Notes: generated from the sequence alone by a model not told the origin. DNA of 6,033 nucleotides from Aliishimia sp965369035 (GCA_965369035.1 CBDUPF010000257.1:1-6033); one strand, 5' to 3'; positions 1 through 5,978 are shown, numbered from the stretch's first letter. Translations and numbers: made by a program.

Positions 1-185
1 TCCAGAAGCGGCAGATCGAGATCGAGCCCGAGGTCGGCCAGCGCGCGCTGGCCGAGTTCGCGCTTGAACACCCTGCGGCGCCAGTGCTGCATGATCGCGT
101 CGAGTTCCAGCGCCGACTGGCTCAGGTCTTCGCCGATCCCGGCTTGGGCCAATTGCCGTTTCAGGTCTTCTTCGCGGTCGGGCAC
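1..185 (-). CDS. MarR-family transcriptional regulator, N-terminal part (runs off the left edge)
   Basis: The reverse strand encodes 61 residues up to the window edge, beginning VPDREEDLKRQLAQAG and containing a helical stretch ALELDAIMQHWRRRVFKREL (about residues 25-44). This matches the N-terminal dimerisation helix of MarR-type repressors often found beside MFS pumps in alphaproteobacteria; the winged-helix domain lies outside the window. I chose the GTG at 185-183 as start because a GAGGA SD lies 8 bases upstream. The in-frame ATG at 206-204 (MHLRNGT...) has no SD and sits almost on the predicted transcription start, and an ATG at 236-234 lies inside the operator. It is divergent from the efflux pump at 300 and shares its palindromic control region, so it is probably the local repressor of both, released by a substrate of the pump. 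The ligand is unknown. The MarR call rests on the fragment only. Confidence 0.72.
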   Translation of the reverse strand, partial: MPDREEDLKRQLAQAGIGEDLSQSALELDAIMQHWRRRVFKRELGQRALADLGLDLDLPLL

Positions 186-193
186 GGTGCCAT

Positions 194-198
194 TCCTC
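194..198 (-). promoter_or_regulatory. Ribosome binding site fixing the MarR-type gene start
   Basis: On the reverse strand GAGGA (198-194) is followed by 8 bases and then GTG at 185-183. No comparable purine-rich stretch precedes the in-frame ATG at 206, so this site favours the GTG start. Confidence 0.55.
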
Positions 199-210
199 AA
201 ATGCATGCGC

Positions 211-239
211 TTGACATATATGTGCGGTGTGCACATATG
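211..239 (+). promoter_or_regulatory. Predicted sigma-70 promoter of the MFS pump gene
   Basis: A perfect -35 hexamer TTGACA (211-216) is followed by 17 bases and a weak -10 CATATG (234-239). Transcription would start near 246, leaving a leader of about 54 bases before the ATG at 300. The -10 lies inside the 14-base palindrome at 230-243 and the spacer contains the 10-base palindrome, so a bound repressor would block polymerase. The -35 is convincing; the -10 matches consensus poorly. Confidence 0.5.
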
Positions 240-243
240 TGCA
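214..243. promoter_or_regulatory. Twin palindromic operator between the divergent MarR-type gene and pump gene
   Basis: Two perfect palindromes lie side by side: ACATATATGT (214-223) and TGCACATATGTGCA (230-243), their centres 18 bases apart. They share the ACATAT/ATATGT core. The two together also form a larger imperfect inverted repeat (ACATATATGTGC against GCACATATGT). MarR-family dimers bind short palindromes of this kind between divergent genes. The position over both predicted promoters suggests repression in both directions. That the neighbouring regulator binds here is inference. Confidence 0.65.
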
Positions 244-244
244 A
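215..244 (-). promoter_or_regulatory. Predicted promoter of the MarR-type gene
   Basis: Read on the reverse strand, TTGCAC (244-239) and TATATG (220-215) are separated by 18 bases, giving a start near 208 and a leader of about 22 bases that contains the GAGGA ribosome site before GTG 185. It overlaps the operator completely, so autoregulation is expected. Both hexamers deviate from consensus. Confidence 0.35.
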
Positions 245-299
245 GTGACAGTGATCAGCGCGAGCCCGGCGGTATGCCTGCGGCCGCCGGAGATGTGAC

Positions 300-1817
300 A
301 TGACAGCCGATAAAACGCAAAACCCGGCCGAGGCCGGGTCCACGTCATCTCAAACACGTATCGCGCTGGCCGCAGTCGCGGTAACGCTGCTCTTTGCCTC
401 GCTGGGTCAGACCATCGTCACGACCGCGATCCCGATCATGGTGGCCGACCTCGGCGGCATGGACAACATGACCTGGGTCATCACGGCCTACCTTCTGGCC
501 TCGACCATCGGTGCGCCGGTGGCGGGCAAGCTGGGCGATCTCTACGGCCGAAAGCTGGTGGTACAGGTCGGGATATTCGTCTTTCTCGCCGGGGCGACGC
601 TGGCCGGACTGGCGCAGTCGATGGAGGTGCTGATCGCGGGCCGCGCGATCCAGGGGCTGGGCGGCGGCGGGCTGATCGTGGTGTCGATGGCGGTGGTCGC
701 CGACGTGCTGCCCGCGCGTCAACGGGGGCAGGCGCAGGGGCTGCTGGGGGCCGTCTTCGGCGTCTCCACCGTGATCGGGCCGCTGATCGGCGGGTTCCTC
801 GTCGACGTGCTGAGCTGGCACTGGATCTTCTTCGCCAACTTTCCGCTGGGCCTTCTCGCTCTGGCGGTTCTGCATGCCGCCCTTCCCAACGTGAAACGCG
901 AGAGCCGCGTGAAGCTCGACATCGCGGGCGCCGTCCTTCTGGCCACGATCCTGTCGGTGGCGGTGCTGGTGTCGAACCTTGGCGGCTCGGTATTGCCCTG
1001 GGGTAGCGTGGAGTTGATCGGGCTGATGGCGCTGGGCCTTGCCGCCCTGGCCGGTTTCATCGTGGTCGAGCGCCGCGCGGAAGAGCCCATCCTGCCGCTC
1101 AGCCTCTTTGGCAACAACACGTTCCTTGTCGTCAACACGGTGGGTTTCATGGTCGGTGTGGCGATGTTCGGCACGATCACGTTCATGCCGCTCTATCTCC
1201 AGGTCGTGCAGGGCGTGTCGCCATCCGTCTCGGGTCTGTTCCTGACGCCGATGATGGCCGGGCTTATCGCATCCTCCGCGGGGGCCGGCATGGTGATGAG
1301 CCGTACCGGGCGCTACAAGTGGATGCCGGTCGTGTCGACCGCGCTGCTGGCGTTGGCGATGCTGTCGCTCTCGACACTATCGGCGGGGTCTTCGCTCTGG
1401 CATGTCGCCTTGTCGATGGTGCTGGTCGGGCTCGGCCTGGGTCCGGTGTTCTCGATCGGGATCGCGGCCATTCAGAACGATATTCCTGCCCACATGCTGG
1501 GTGTCGGTACGGCCAGCGCCAACATGTTCCGCCTGATCGGCGGGTCGATCGGGACCGCCGCCTTCGGTGCCCTGTTCAACTCCAACCTTGCGCGGAACCT
1601 GGCCGGAGATCTGCCAGCAGGTGCCGGCAACGGGATCGGGTCGATCAGTGCCGAGCTTGTGTCGCAACTGCCGCTGCAGGCGCAGCGCGAGATCTTCGCC
1701 GGCTTCTCCGCAGCGCTGCACCCGGTGTTCTGGATCGCATCCGGTCTGGCGGTTGTCGCCTGCGTGGTCTCCTTGCGGTTGCGGGAAGTGCCGATGGCGG
1801 ACGGTGTTCCGGAATAG
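300..1817 (+). CDS. DHA2-type MFS multidrug efflux transporter (EmrB/QacA-like)
   Basis: A 505-residue inner-membrane protein, probably a proton-driven drug exporter of the 14-helix DHA2 family, whose usual length is about 470-530. After a polar N-terminus (1-20) come MFS signatures: GQTIVTTAIP in helix 1 (36-45), motif A GKLGDLYGRK (76-85) in the helix 2-3 loop, motif B around LIAGRAIQGLGGGG (111-124, with R115), and the antiporter motif C ending GPLIGG (160-165) in helix 5, followed by SWHWIFFANFPLG (172-184). Hydrophobic helices continue to about residue 497. The ATG is supported by GGAG at 289-292, 7 bases upstream. The acidic residue often seen in helix 1 of this family (LDxTIV) is glycine here (LGQTIV). 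It faces a MarR-type gene across a shared operator, the typical arrangement for a ligand-induced pump. The substrate cannot be told from sequence; a metabolite exporter is possible. Confidence 0.92.
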   Translation: MTADKTQNPAEAGSTSSQTRIALAAVAVTLLFASLGQTIVTTAIPIMVADLGGMDNMTWVITAYLLASTIGAPVAGKLGDLYGRKLVVQVGIFVFLAGATLAGLAQSMEVLIAGRAIQGLGGGGLIVVSMAVVADVLPARQRGQAQGLLGAVFGVSTVIGPLIGGFLVDVLSWHWIFFANFPLGLLALAVLHAALPNVKRESRVKLDIAGAVLLATILSVAVLVSNLGGSVLPWGSVELIGLMALGLAALAGFIVVERRAEEPILPLSLFGNNTFLVVNTVGFMVGVAMFGTITFMPLYLQVVQGVSPSVSGLFLTPMMAGLIASSAGAGMVMSRTGRYKWMPVVSTALLALAMLSLSTLSAGSSLWHVALSMVLVGLGLGPVFSIGIAAIQNDIPAHMLGVGTASANMFRLIGGSIGTAAFGALFNSNLARNLAGDLPAGAGNGIGSISAELVSQLPLQAQREIFAGFSAALHPVFWIASGLAVVACVVSLRLREVPMADGVPE

Positions 1818-2041
1818 CCGCAGCGCTTGCGTGTGCTGGCCGGCCCGAGCCTGACGGACCGCTTGGCGTGGCTCTTCGTGATGGACCGGGTTCGGTGAGC
1901 CATCCCTGAGCTACAAGACAGGGCCGCAGTCGAAACGGGTCTTCGGAACCGACGTTCGATGACACCATTCCGGAAGTCGCCGGTTGCCGGGCGGCGGGTT
2001 TGCCATAGGTAAGGCTAGGACAGCAACCCGAGGTGCCCCGG
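1818..2041. other. Intergenic gap of 224 bases with weak structure only
   Basis: I see no convincing gene here. One compound hairpin is possible: TGGCTC (1869-1874) can pair with GAGCCA (1897-1902), enclosing a small stem ACCG/CGGT (1885-1888 with 1893-1896, loop GGTT). It has no following T-run, so it is not a clear intrinsic terminator for the pump gene. A second possible stem, CGGGTTTGC (1995-2003) with GCAACCCG (2023-2030), lies just before the ribosome site of the next gene. A very weak promoter match, TTGCCG (1984-1989) and TAGGTA (2006-2011) with 16 bases between, could serve that gene. Confidence 0.4.
2030..2035 (+). promoter_or_regulatory. Ribosome binding site deciding the DCC-family gene start
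   Basis: GAGGTG lies 6 bases before the ATG at 2042. The upstream in-frame GTG at 2033 falls inside this site and has only AGGA 12 bases upstream, so ATG 2042 is the better start. Confidence 0.6.
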
Positions 2042-2506
2042 ATGTCGCGCAGCGAAGACACGAAGATTACCCAGCACGACGACAGCAGTGACGCTCCGCG
2101 CCCGGACAACGCGGGCAAGCTGATCGTCTACTTCGATGGCTCCTGTCCGCTTTGCACCGCGGAGATCGACCATTACGCGGGGCAAGCCGGCGCGGACAGG
2201 CTGAATTTCGTGGATGTGTCGGGCGAAGCGGCGAATCCGGGCGCCGACCTGACGCCCCGTGACGCGATGCGGCGGTTTCACGTCCGCAAGCCTGACGGCA
2301 CACTCCTGTCCGGCGCACGTGCTTTCGCCGCGATATGGAGCGTGTTGCCAGCGTGGCGATGGGCGGCGCGCATCGCGGGCTTGCCCGGGATGCCGACGGC
2401 GTTGGAAATCCTGTATCGGGCCTTCCTGCCGGTCCGGCCCTTGTTGTCGAAACTTGCAGCATGGTTCGGTGCGCGACCAGTGAACACATGCCCCGCTCGC
2501 AAGTGA
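2042..2506 (+). CDS. DCC-family (DUF393) thiol-disulfide oxidoreductase-like protein
   Basis: A 154-residue soluble protein. After a polar, probably disordered N-terminus (1-24) it shows the family hallmark KLIVYFDGSCPLC (26-38): a beta strand, the DG pair and a CxxC motif with C35 and C38. A second conserved block MRRFHVRKPDGTLLSGARAF (76-95) follows, then a helical C-terminus rich in Trp, Leu and Pro (100-145). This order is typical of DUF393 (DCC) proteins, which are predicted thioredoxin-like and usually 120-160 residues. No signal peptide is visible, so it should act in the cytoplasm; the substrate of the family is not established. An extra cysteine (C150) lies near the C-terminus. The start is set by the GAGGTG ribosome site. 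It stands 224 bases after the pump gene and 91 bases before a small gene, and is probably independent of the pump. Confidence 0.85.
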   Translation: MSRSEDTKITQHDDSSDAPRPDNAGKLIVYFDGSCPLCTAEIDHYAGQAGADRLNFVDVSGEAANPGADLTPRDAMRRFHVRKPDGTLLSGARAFAAIWSVLPAWRWAARIAGLPGMPTALEILYRAFLPVRPLLSKLAAWFGARPVNTCPARK

Positions 2507-2597
2507 AACCGGAATACGGATGGAACGCCGGGGACCCGTTTTGATCCGGACGCCCCCGCGCCGCGTAACACTTGAGATGCTGAAAAAAGGGCCGAAA

Positions 2598-2789
2598 ATG
2601 CAATCAAAGCTGATTTCAGACGATGACCAGCGCTTGCTGCGACATTTCGAGGATAGAGCGATCATGTCGAATGTGCGCGATGCGTCCGGACCGGACGTGC
2701 GCGATCTTCGCGCCACCGATCCATCGGCAAAGCGGGACCGGTCCCAGCACCGTAGATCTGCCTGGCTTTACGACGACCTGCTGAACTGA
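2598..2789 (+). CDS. Small uncharacterised protein, 63 residues
   Basis: I do not recognise this protein. From the ATG at 2598 it reads MQSKLISDDDQRLLRHFEDR and so on, with a charged, mostly Arg/Asp-rich middle (residues 20-52) and a hydrophobic, acidic C-terminus SAWLYDDLLN. It has no membrane segment, no cysteine and no signal peptide. A weak site, AAGGG (2587-2591), lies 6 bases upstream. An in-frame ATG at 2577 would add seven residues (MLKKGPK) but has no SD, and the frame is open back to about 2520. Support comes from GC-rich third codon positions in most codons and from a strong terminator that begins 28 bases after the stop. It may be cotranscribed with the DCC-family gene, or have its own promoter around TTGATC (2541-2546) and CGTAAC (2564-2569). 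A non-coding transcript ending at the same terminator is the alternative. Confidence 0.5.
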   Translation: MQSKLISDDDQRLLRHFEDRAIMSNVRDASGPDVRDLRATDPSAKRDRSQHRRSAWLYDDLLN

Positions 2790-2817
2790 CCGACCGCAAC
2801 CCTCACGTCAAGCGCCG

Positions 2818-2846
2818 AAGGGCCGGGTCCGATCCCGGCCCTTTCT
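2818..2846 (+). terminator. Strong intrinsic terminator
   Basis: AAGGGCCGGG (2818-2827) pairs perfectly over 10 bases with CCCGGCCCTT (2834-2843) around a six-base loop TCCGAT. The T residues 2842-2844 continue into a pyrimidine-rich stretch (TTTCTGCATCTTT). It ends the transcript of the small gene and separates it from the cyd operon. The stem is nearly symmetric, but the T-run favours the + strand. Confidence 0.82.
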
Positions 2847-2887
2847 GCATCTTTCCACATGCTGCATGAGCGAATTGACGCAGCTTT

Positions 2888-2915
2888 TTGACACGCGGCT
2901 CAACAGGATTACCTT
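2888..2915 (+). promoter_or_regulatory. Predicted promoter of the regulator-cydAB operon
   Basis: A perfect -35 TTGACA (2888-2893) is followed by 16 bases and TACCTT (2910-2915) as a moderate -10, placing the start near 2922. It lies between the terminator and the first gene of the operon, where a promoter is needed. A TTG codon at 2888 that would extend the regulator frame coincides with this -35 and so is unlikely to be used. I see no FNR box with correct spacing. Confidence 0.5.
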
Positions 2916-2946
2916 TCTTTCAGAAATTACTGAAACTGCAGAAAGG
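2912..2946. promoter_or_regulatory. Nested palindrome, candidate operator for the GbsR-type regulator
   Basis: The inner element TTTCAGAAATTACTGAAA (2918-2935) is an 18-base inverted repeat with 8 of 9 symmetric pairs matching. An outer pair, CCTTTCT (2912-2918) and AGAAAGG (2940-2946), flanks it. The element overlaps the predicted -10 and transcription start, and ends 13 bases before the ATG at 2960. This is the position expected for autorepression by the gene it precedes. Binding by that protein is inference. Confidence 0.6.
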
Positions 2947-2959
2947 CAAGGTCGCGCAT

Positions 2960-3508
2960 ATGAAAATGCCGCCGCTACACCAGGAATTCGTTCTGCATTT
3001 CGGCGAGATGGGCAGCCGGTGGGGTATCAACCGGACCGTCGGGCAGATCTATGCCTTGCTGTTCCTCTCTGCCGATGCGCTGAACGCCGACCAGATCACG
3101 GAGGCGCTGGGCATCAGTCGTTCCAACACCTCCATGGGGTTGAAGGAATTGCAGGCCTGGAGGCTGGTCCGGCTGAAACACGTGCCGGACGACCGCAAGG
3201 ACCATTTCACCACGCCGGCGGACCTCTGGGAGATCGTCCGCATCCTGATCGAGGAACGCAAGAAACGCGAGATCGATCCGACGCTGACCAAGCTGCGCGC
3301 ACTCGAGATGCAGGGTCCGGCCGGCGACGACTACTCCGAAGCCCGCATCTCCGAACTGCGTGAGATGATCGAGATGATGACGGATTTCTACGACGACATG
3401 GCCCGGCTCGAGACCGAGCAACTGGTCCGCCTGATGACCTATGGCAGCCGGATCGCGGGGCTTATCGACAAGGTGGGCAGCTATCTCCCGCAGCCCACGA
3501 AAAACTGA
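2960..3508 (+). CDS. GbsR/MarR-family transcriptional regulator leading the cydAB operon
   Basis: A 182-residue cytoplasmic DNA-binding protein. The N-terminal HFGEMGSRWGINRTVGQIYALLFLS (13-37) is the characteristic GbsR-like entry helix. A winged helix-turn-helix follows: NADQITEALGISRSNTSMGL (42-61) with the recognition helix about 53-66, and a wing VRLKHVPDDRKDHFTT (70-85). The C-terminus (125-175) forms charged helices, probably for dimerisation. It has no cysteine, so sensing by a thiol or a cysteine-bound iron-sulfur cluster is excluded. The ATG at 2960 has AAGG 8 bases upstream; the longer TTG start at 2888 would lie in the promoter. The stop is 15 bases before cydA on the same strand, so the regulator and oxidase genes are surely cotranscribed. 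It probably binds the palindrome at 2912-2946 and controls the operon in response to a small ligand, unknown here. Characterised GbsR proteins respond to choline, but that role is not implied by this context. Confidence 0.87.
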   Translation: MKMPPLHQEFVLHFGEMGSRWGINRTVGQIYALLFLSADALNADQITEALGISRSNTSMGLKELQAWRLVRLKHVPDDRKDHFTTPADLWEIVRILIEERKKREIDPTLTKLRALEMQGPAGDDYSEARISELREMIEMMTDFYDDMARLETEQLVRLMTYGSRIAGLIDKVGSYLPQPTKN

Positions 3509-3523
3509 CAAGGACACACTCAC

Positions 3524-4960
3524 ATGGAAGCGCTCGACACACTCCTGCTCAGCCGCATCCAGTTTGCGGCCAACATATCCTTTCACATCCTGTTCCCGAC
3601 GATCACGATCGCTCTGGGCTGGGTTCTGCTGTTCTTTCGCCTGCGCTTTGCGCGCACCGGCGATGAAAAATGGATGGCGGCCTACCGGTTCTGGGTAAAG
3701 GTCTTTGCCCTCAGCTTCGCGATGGGCGTCGTCTCCGGCATCACCATGTCGTTCCAGTTCGGCACCAACTGGCCGGGCTTCATGGAAACGGTGGGCAATA
3801 TCGCCGGGCCGCTGCTGGCCTACGAGGTGCTGACCGCCTTTTTCCTTGAGGCTGCCTTCGTCGGGATCATGCTGTTCGGATTCTCTCGTGTGCCGGGGTG
3901 GCTGCACATCACGGCGACCGCGCTGGTCGCTTTCGGCACCACCCTGTCCACCTTCTGGATCATCGTGCTGAACAGCTGGATGCACACGCCGCAGGGCTAT
4001 GAACTCGTGGACGGCGTCGCCTATGCCACCAGCTGGTGGGACGTCATCTTCAACCCCTCCATGCCCTATCGCTTCGCGCACATGATGCTGGCGAGTTTCC
4101 TCACGGTGAGCTTCCTCGTGGCCGGCGTCTCGGCCTTCCGCTGGATCATCGGCGACCGCTCGCGCGATGTGCGTGCAATGCTCAAGACGGGCGTGGCCAT
4201 GGGCGCGGTGCTGATCCCCGTTCAGATCTTCATGGGTGACATGCATGGCCTGAACACGCTGGAATACCAGCCGCAGAAGGTCGCGGCCATGGAGGGCAAC
4301 TGGGAGACCGGACCGAACACACCGCTGCTGCTCTTTGCCCTGCCGGACGAGGAGGCGCGCGAGAACCGGTTCGAGATCGGCGTGCCCAGCGGCGCCTCGG
4401 TCATTCTCAAGCACAAGCCCGAAGGCGTCGTGCCCGGCCTGAACGACTTCGTGGCCGAGGATGGCACTCCCCTGCATCCGCCGGTGGCGCCCGTCTTCTG
4501 GTCGTTCCGGGTCATGGTGGGCACCGGCATGGCCATGCTGTTGCTGAGCTGGAGCGCGGCCTTCTTCATGTGGCGCCGCCGCGACCGGCACGAGGGCCGG
4601 ATCAAGGGCCACTGGATGGCCGTCGAGGGCCTGCCGAAGCCGCTGCTTTGGGCGCTGGTGCCCATGGGTGTCTCGGGCTGGGTGGCCACGCTCGCGGGCT
4701 GGTACACGACCGAGATCGGCCGCCAGCCGTGGCTGGTACAGGGTGTCCTGACGACCGACATGGCGGTGGCCGAAGTGCCCGCGCCCATGGTCCTGGGCAC
4801 GCTGATCGCCTACCTCGCGGTCTATGCCGCGCTGCTGATCGCCTATGTCGGCGTGATCGCCTACCTCGCGCGCAAGGCCGCGCGGGGCAACGATGCCCGC
4901 TCCGACAGCATGTCCCACTCGGGCAAGGCGCATGTCGCCGCCCTGACACCCGCGGAGTAA
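3524..4960 (+). CDS. cydA: Cytochrome bd ubiquinol oxidase subunit I, short Q-loop (CioA-like) type
   Basis: Subunit I of the inner-membrane oxidase that takes electrons from quinol and reduces oxygen to water without pumping protons. Family residues are present: H21 (high-spin heme b595 ligand, E. coli H19), E101 and E109 in YEVLTAFFLEAAF (E. coli E99 and E107), H186 in PYRFAHMM and M331 in FWSFRVMVG (the two heme b558 ligands), and R329. The quinol-binding residues K252 and E257 lie in QPQKVAAMEGNW. The signature GWYTTEIGRQPW occupies 392-403. At 478 residues it is shorter than E. coli CydA (522) because the C-terminal half of the Q-loop is missing, as in CioA proteins; nine membrane helices are expected. 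AAGGA at 3510-3514 lies 9 bases before the ATG. The polar tail after 450 is unremarkable. It follows the GbsR-type regulator and is coupled to cydB 4 bases downstream. Such oxidases have high oxygen affinity or resist cyanide and nitric oxide; which applies here cannot be read from sequence. Confidence 0.97.
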   Translation: MEALDTLLLSRIQFAANISFHILFPTITIALGWVLLFFRLRFARTGDEKWMAAYRFWVKVFALSFAMGVVSGITMSFQFGTNWPGFMETVGNIAGPLLAYEVLTAFFLEAAFVGIMLFGFSRVPGWLHITATALVAFGTTLSTFWIIVLNSWMHTPQGYELVDGVAYATSWWDVIFNPSMPYRFAHMMLASFLTVSFLVAGVSAFRWIIGDRSRDVRAMLKTGVAMGAVLIPVQIFMGDMHGLNTLEYQPQKVAAMEGNWETGPNTPLLLFALPDEEARENRFEIGVPSGASVILKHKPEGVVPGLNDFVAEDGTPLHPPVAPVFWSFRVMVGTGMAMLLLSWSAAFFMWRRRDRHEGRIKGHWMAVEGLPKPLLWALVPMGVSGWVATLAGWYTTEIGRQPWLVQGVLTTDMAVAEVPAPMVLGTLIAYLAVYAALLIAYVGVIAYLARKAARGNDARSDSMSHSGKAHVAALTPAE

Positions 4961-4964
4961 GCCG

Positions 4965-5978
4965 ATGCTGCCTGACTTCACGAACCCCGCCGACTGGCTG
5001 CCCTGGGCCTTTGCCTCGCTGATGGGGCTGTCGATCCTGGTCTACGTGGTTCTGGACGGCTTCGACCTCGGCGTCGGCATCCTGTTTCCCCTGGCCGACC
5101 AGGGGGAGCAGGACCGCATGATCGGCTCCATCGGGCCGTTCTGGGACGCCAATGAAACATGGCTGGTGCTGGCGGTCGGCCTGCTGCTGGTCGCCTTTCC
5201 TACGGCTCATGGCATGATCCTGTCGACGCTCTATCTGCCCGTCTTCGTCATGCTGCTCGGGCTGATCCTGCGCGGCGTGGCCTTCGAGTTCCGGGCCAAG
5301 GCGCGCACCAGGCAAAAAGCTCTGTGGAACAGGCTGTTCTTCGTGGGCTCGCTTGGCACGGCGCTGGCACAGGGCTTCATGCTGGGGCTCTATATCATGG
5401 GGCTGGAAAAGGCTCCCGATACGTACCTCTTTGCCACCATCACCGCCGTCTGCCTTGCGGTGGGCTACGGCTTCATCGGCGCGACCTGGCTCATCCACAA
5501 GGCCGAAGGCGCGCTTCAGGCGAAGGCTCTGGCTTGGGCCCGCGTAGGGCTCCTGGGCGTGATCGCCGGGGTCGGGGCGGTGTCCCTGACCACGCCTCTG
5601 GTCAGCGATCGGATCTTTGGAAAATGGTTCGGTTTCCCGGAGATCCTGCTGCTGGCCCCCTTGCCGCTGATCTCCGCCGCTCTCATCGCGGCGCTCTGGG
5701 TCATGCTGCGGCGGATGCCCTTTGCCGGCGACCGTCGAAGCTGGTTGCCATTTGCGACCGCCAGCGGGCTTTTTGCCCTGGCCTATCTCGGCCTCGCCTA
5801 CAGCTTCTATCCGTACGTGGTGCCCGAGCGGCTGACCATCTACGAGGCCGCCGCCGCGCCCGAAAGCCTGTTGATCATCTTCGTGGGAGCCTGTTTCGTC
5901 GTGCCGGTCATCGCGGGCTATTCGGTGCTCGCCTATGTCATCTTCCGCGGCAAGGCGACGGAGTTGCGCTACGAATGA
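4965..5978 (+). CDS. cydB: Cytochrome bd ubiquinol oxidase subunit II (CioB-like)
   Basis: Subunit II of the bd oxidase, partner of the preceding gene product in the inner membrane. Motifs match the family: LDGFDLGVG (30-38; D34 corresponds to E. coli D29), GPFWDANETWLVLAVG (57-72; W60 and D61 match E. coli W57 and D58, near the proton pathway), and LILRGVAFEFR (100-110; R103 matches R100). About eight hydrophobic segments follow the usual pattern, ending with a basic/acidic tail RGKATELRYE. Its 337 residues suit CioB-type subunits and are shorter than E. coli CydB (379). The ribosome site GGAG (4954-4957) lies within the last codons of cydA, 7 bases before the ATG, and the gap between the genes is only 4 bases, so translation is probably coupled and equimolar. 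No assembly genes (cydDC) are inside the window. Confidence 0.96.
   Translation: MLPDFTNPADWLPWAFASLMGLSILVYVVLDGFDLGVGILFPLADQGEQDRMIGSIGPFWDANETWLVLAVGLLLVAFPTAHGMILSTLYLPVFVMLLGLILRGVAFEFRAKARTRQKALWNRLFFVGSLGTALAQGFMLGLYIMGLEKAPDTYLFATITAVCLAVGYGFIGATWLIHKAEGALQAKALAWARVGLLGVIAGVGAVSLTTPLVSDRIFGKWFGFPEILLLAPLPLISAALIAALWVMLRRMPFAGDRRSWLPFATASGLFALAYLGLAYSFYPYVVPERLTIYEAAAAPESLLIIFVGACFVVPVIAGYSVLAYVIFRGKATELRYE

Noticed and set aside
64..303. 79-residue + strand frame near the left edge
   Set aside because: It lies antisense to the MarR-type gene and runs through the operator region; the composition (Ser/Arg/Cys-rich) is that of a shadow.
1645..2118. 157-residue - strand frame across the gap between the pump and DCC-family genes
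   Set aside because: Arg/Ser/Pro/Ala-rich with no domain, and it overlaps the coding ends of both neighbours; no ribosome site supports it.
2528..2550. Possible terminator after the DCC-family gene (CGGGGACCCG followed by TTTT)
   Set aside because: The stem would be only four base pairs with a two-base loop, too tight to form a credible hairpin.
2888..2903. FNR-like box TTGA...TCAA upstream of the operon
   Set aside because: The half-sites are separated by 8 bases rather than the 6 of the FNR consensus (TTGAT-N4-ATCAA), and TTGACA is better explained as a -35 element.
2866..3363. 165-residue + strand frame overlapping the regulator
   Set aside because: Its first part crosses the promoter and operator, and the rest is out of frame with the clear winged-helix protein; no domain is visible.
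2975..4981. Long open frame on the - strand opposite the regulator and cydA (668 residues)
   Set aside because: Its product is rich in His, Arg, Gly and Asp without domain features, the usual antisense shadow of a GC-rich gene; the + strand encodes an unmistakable cydA.
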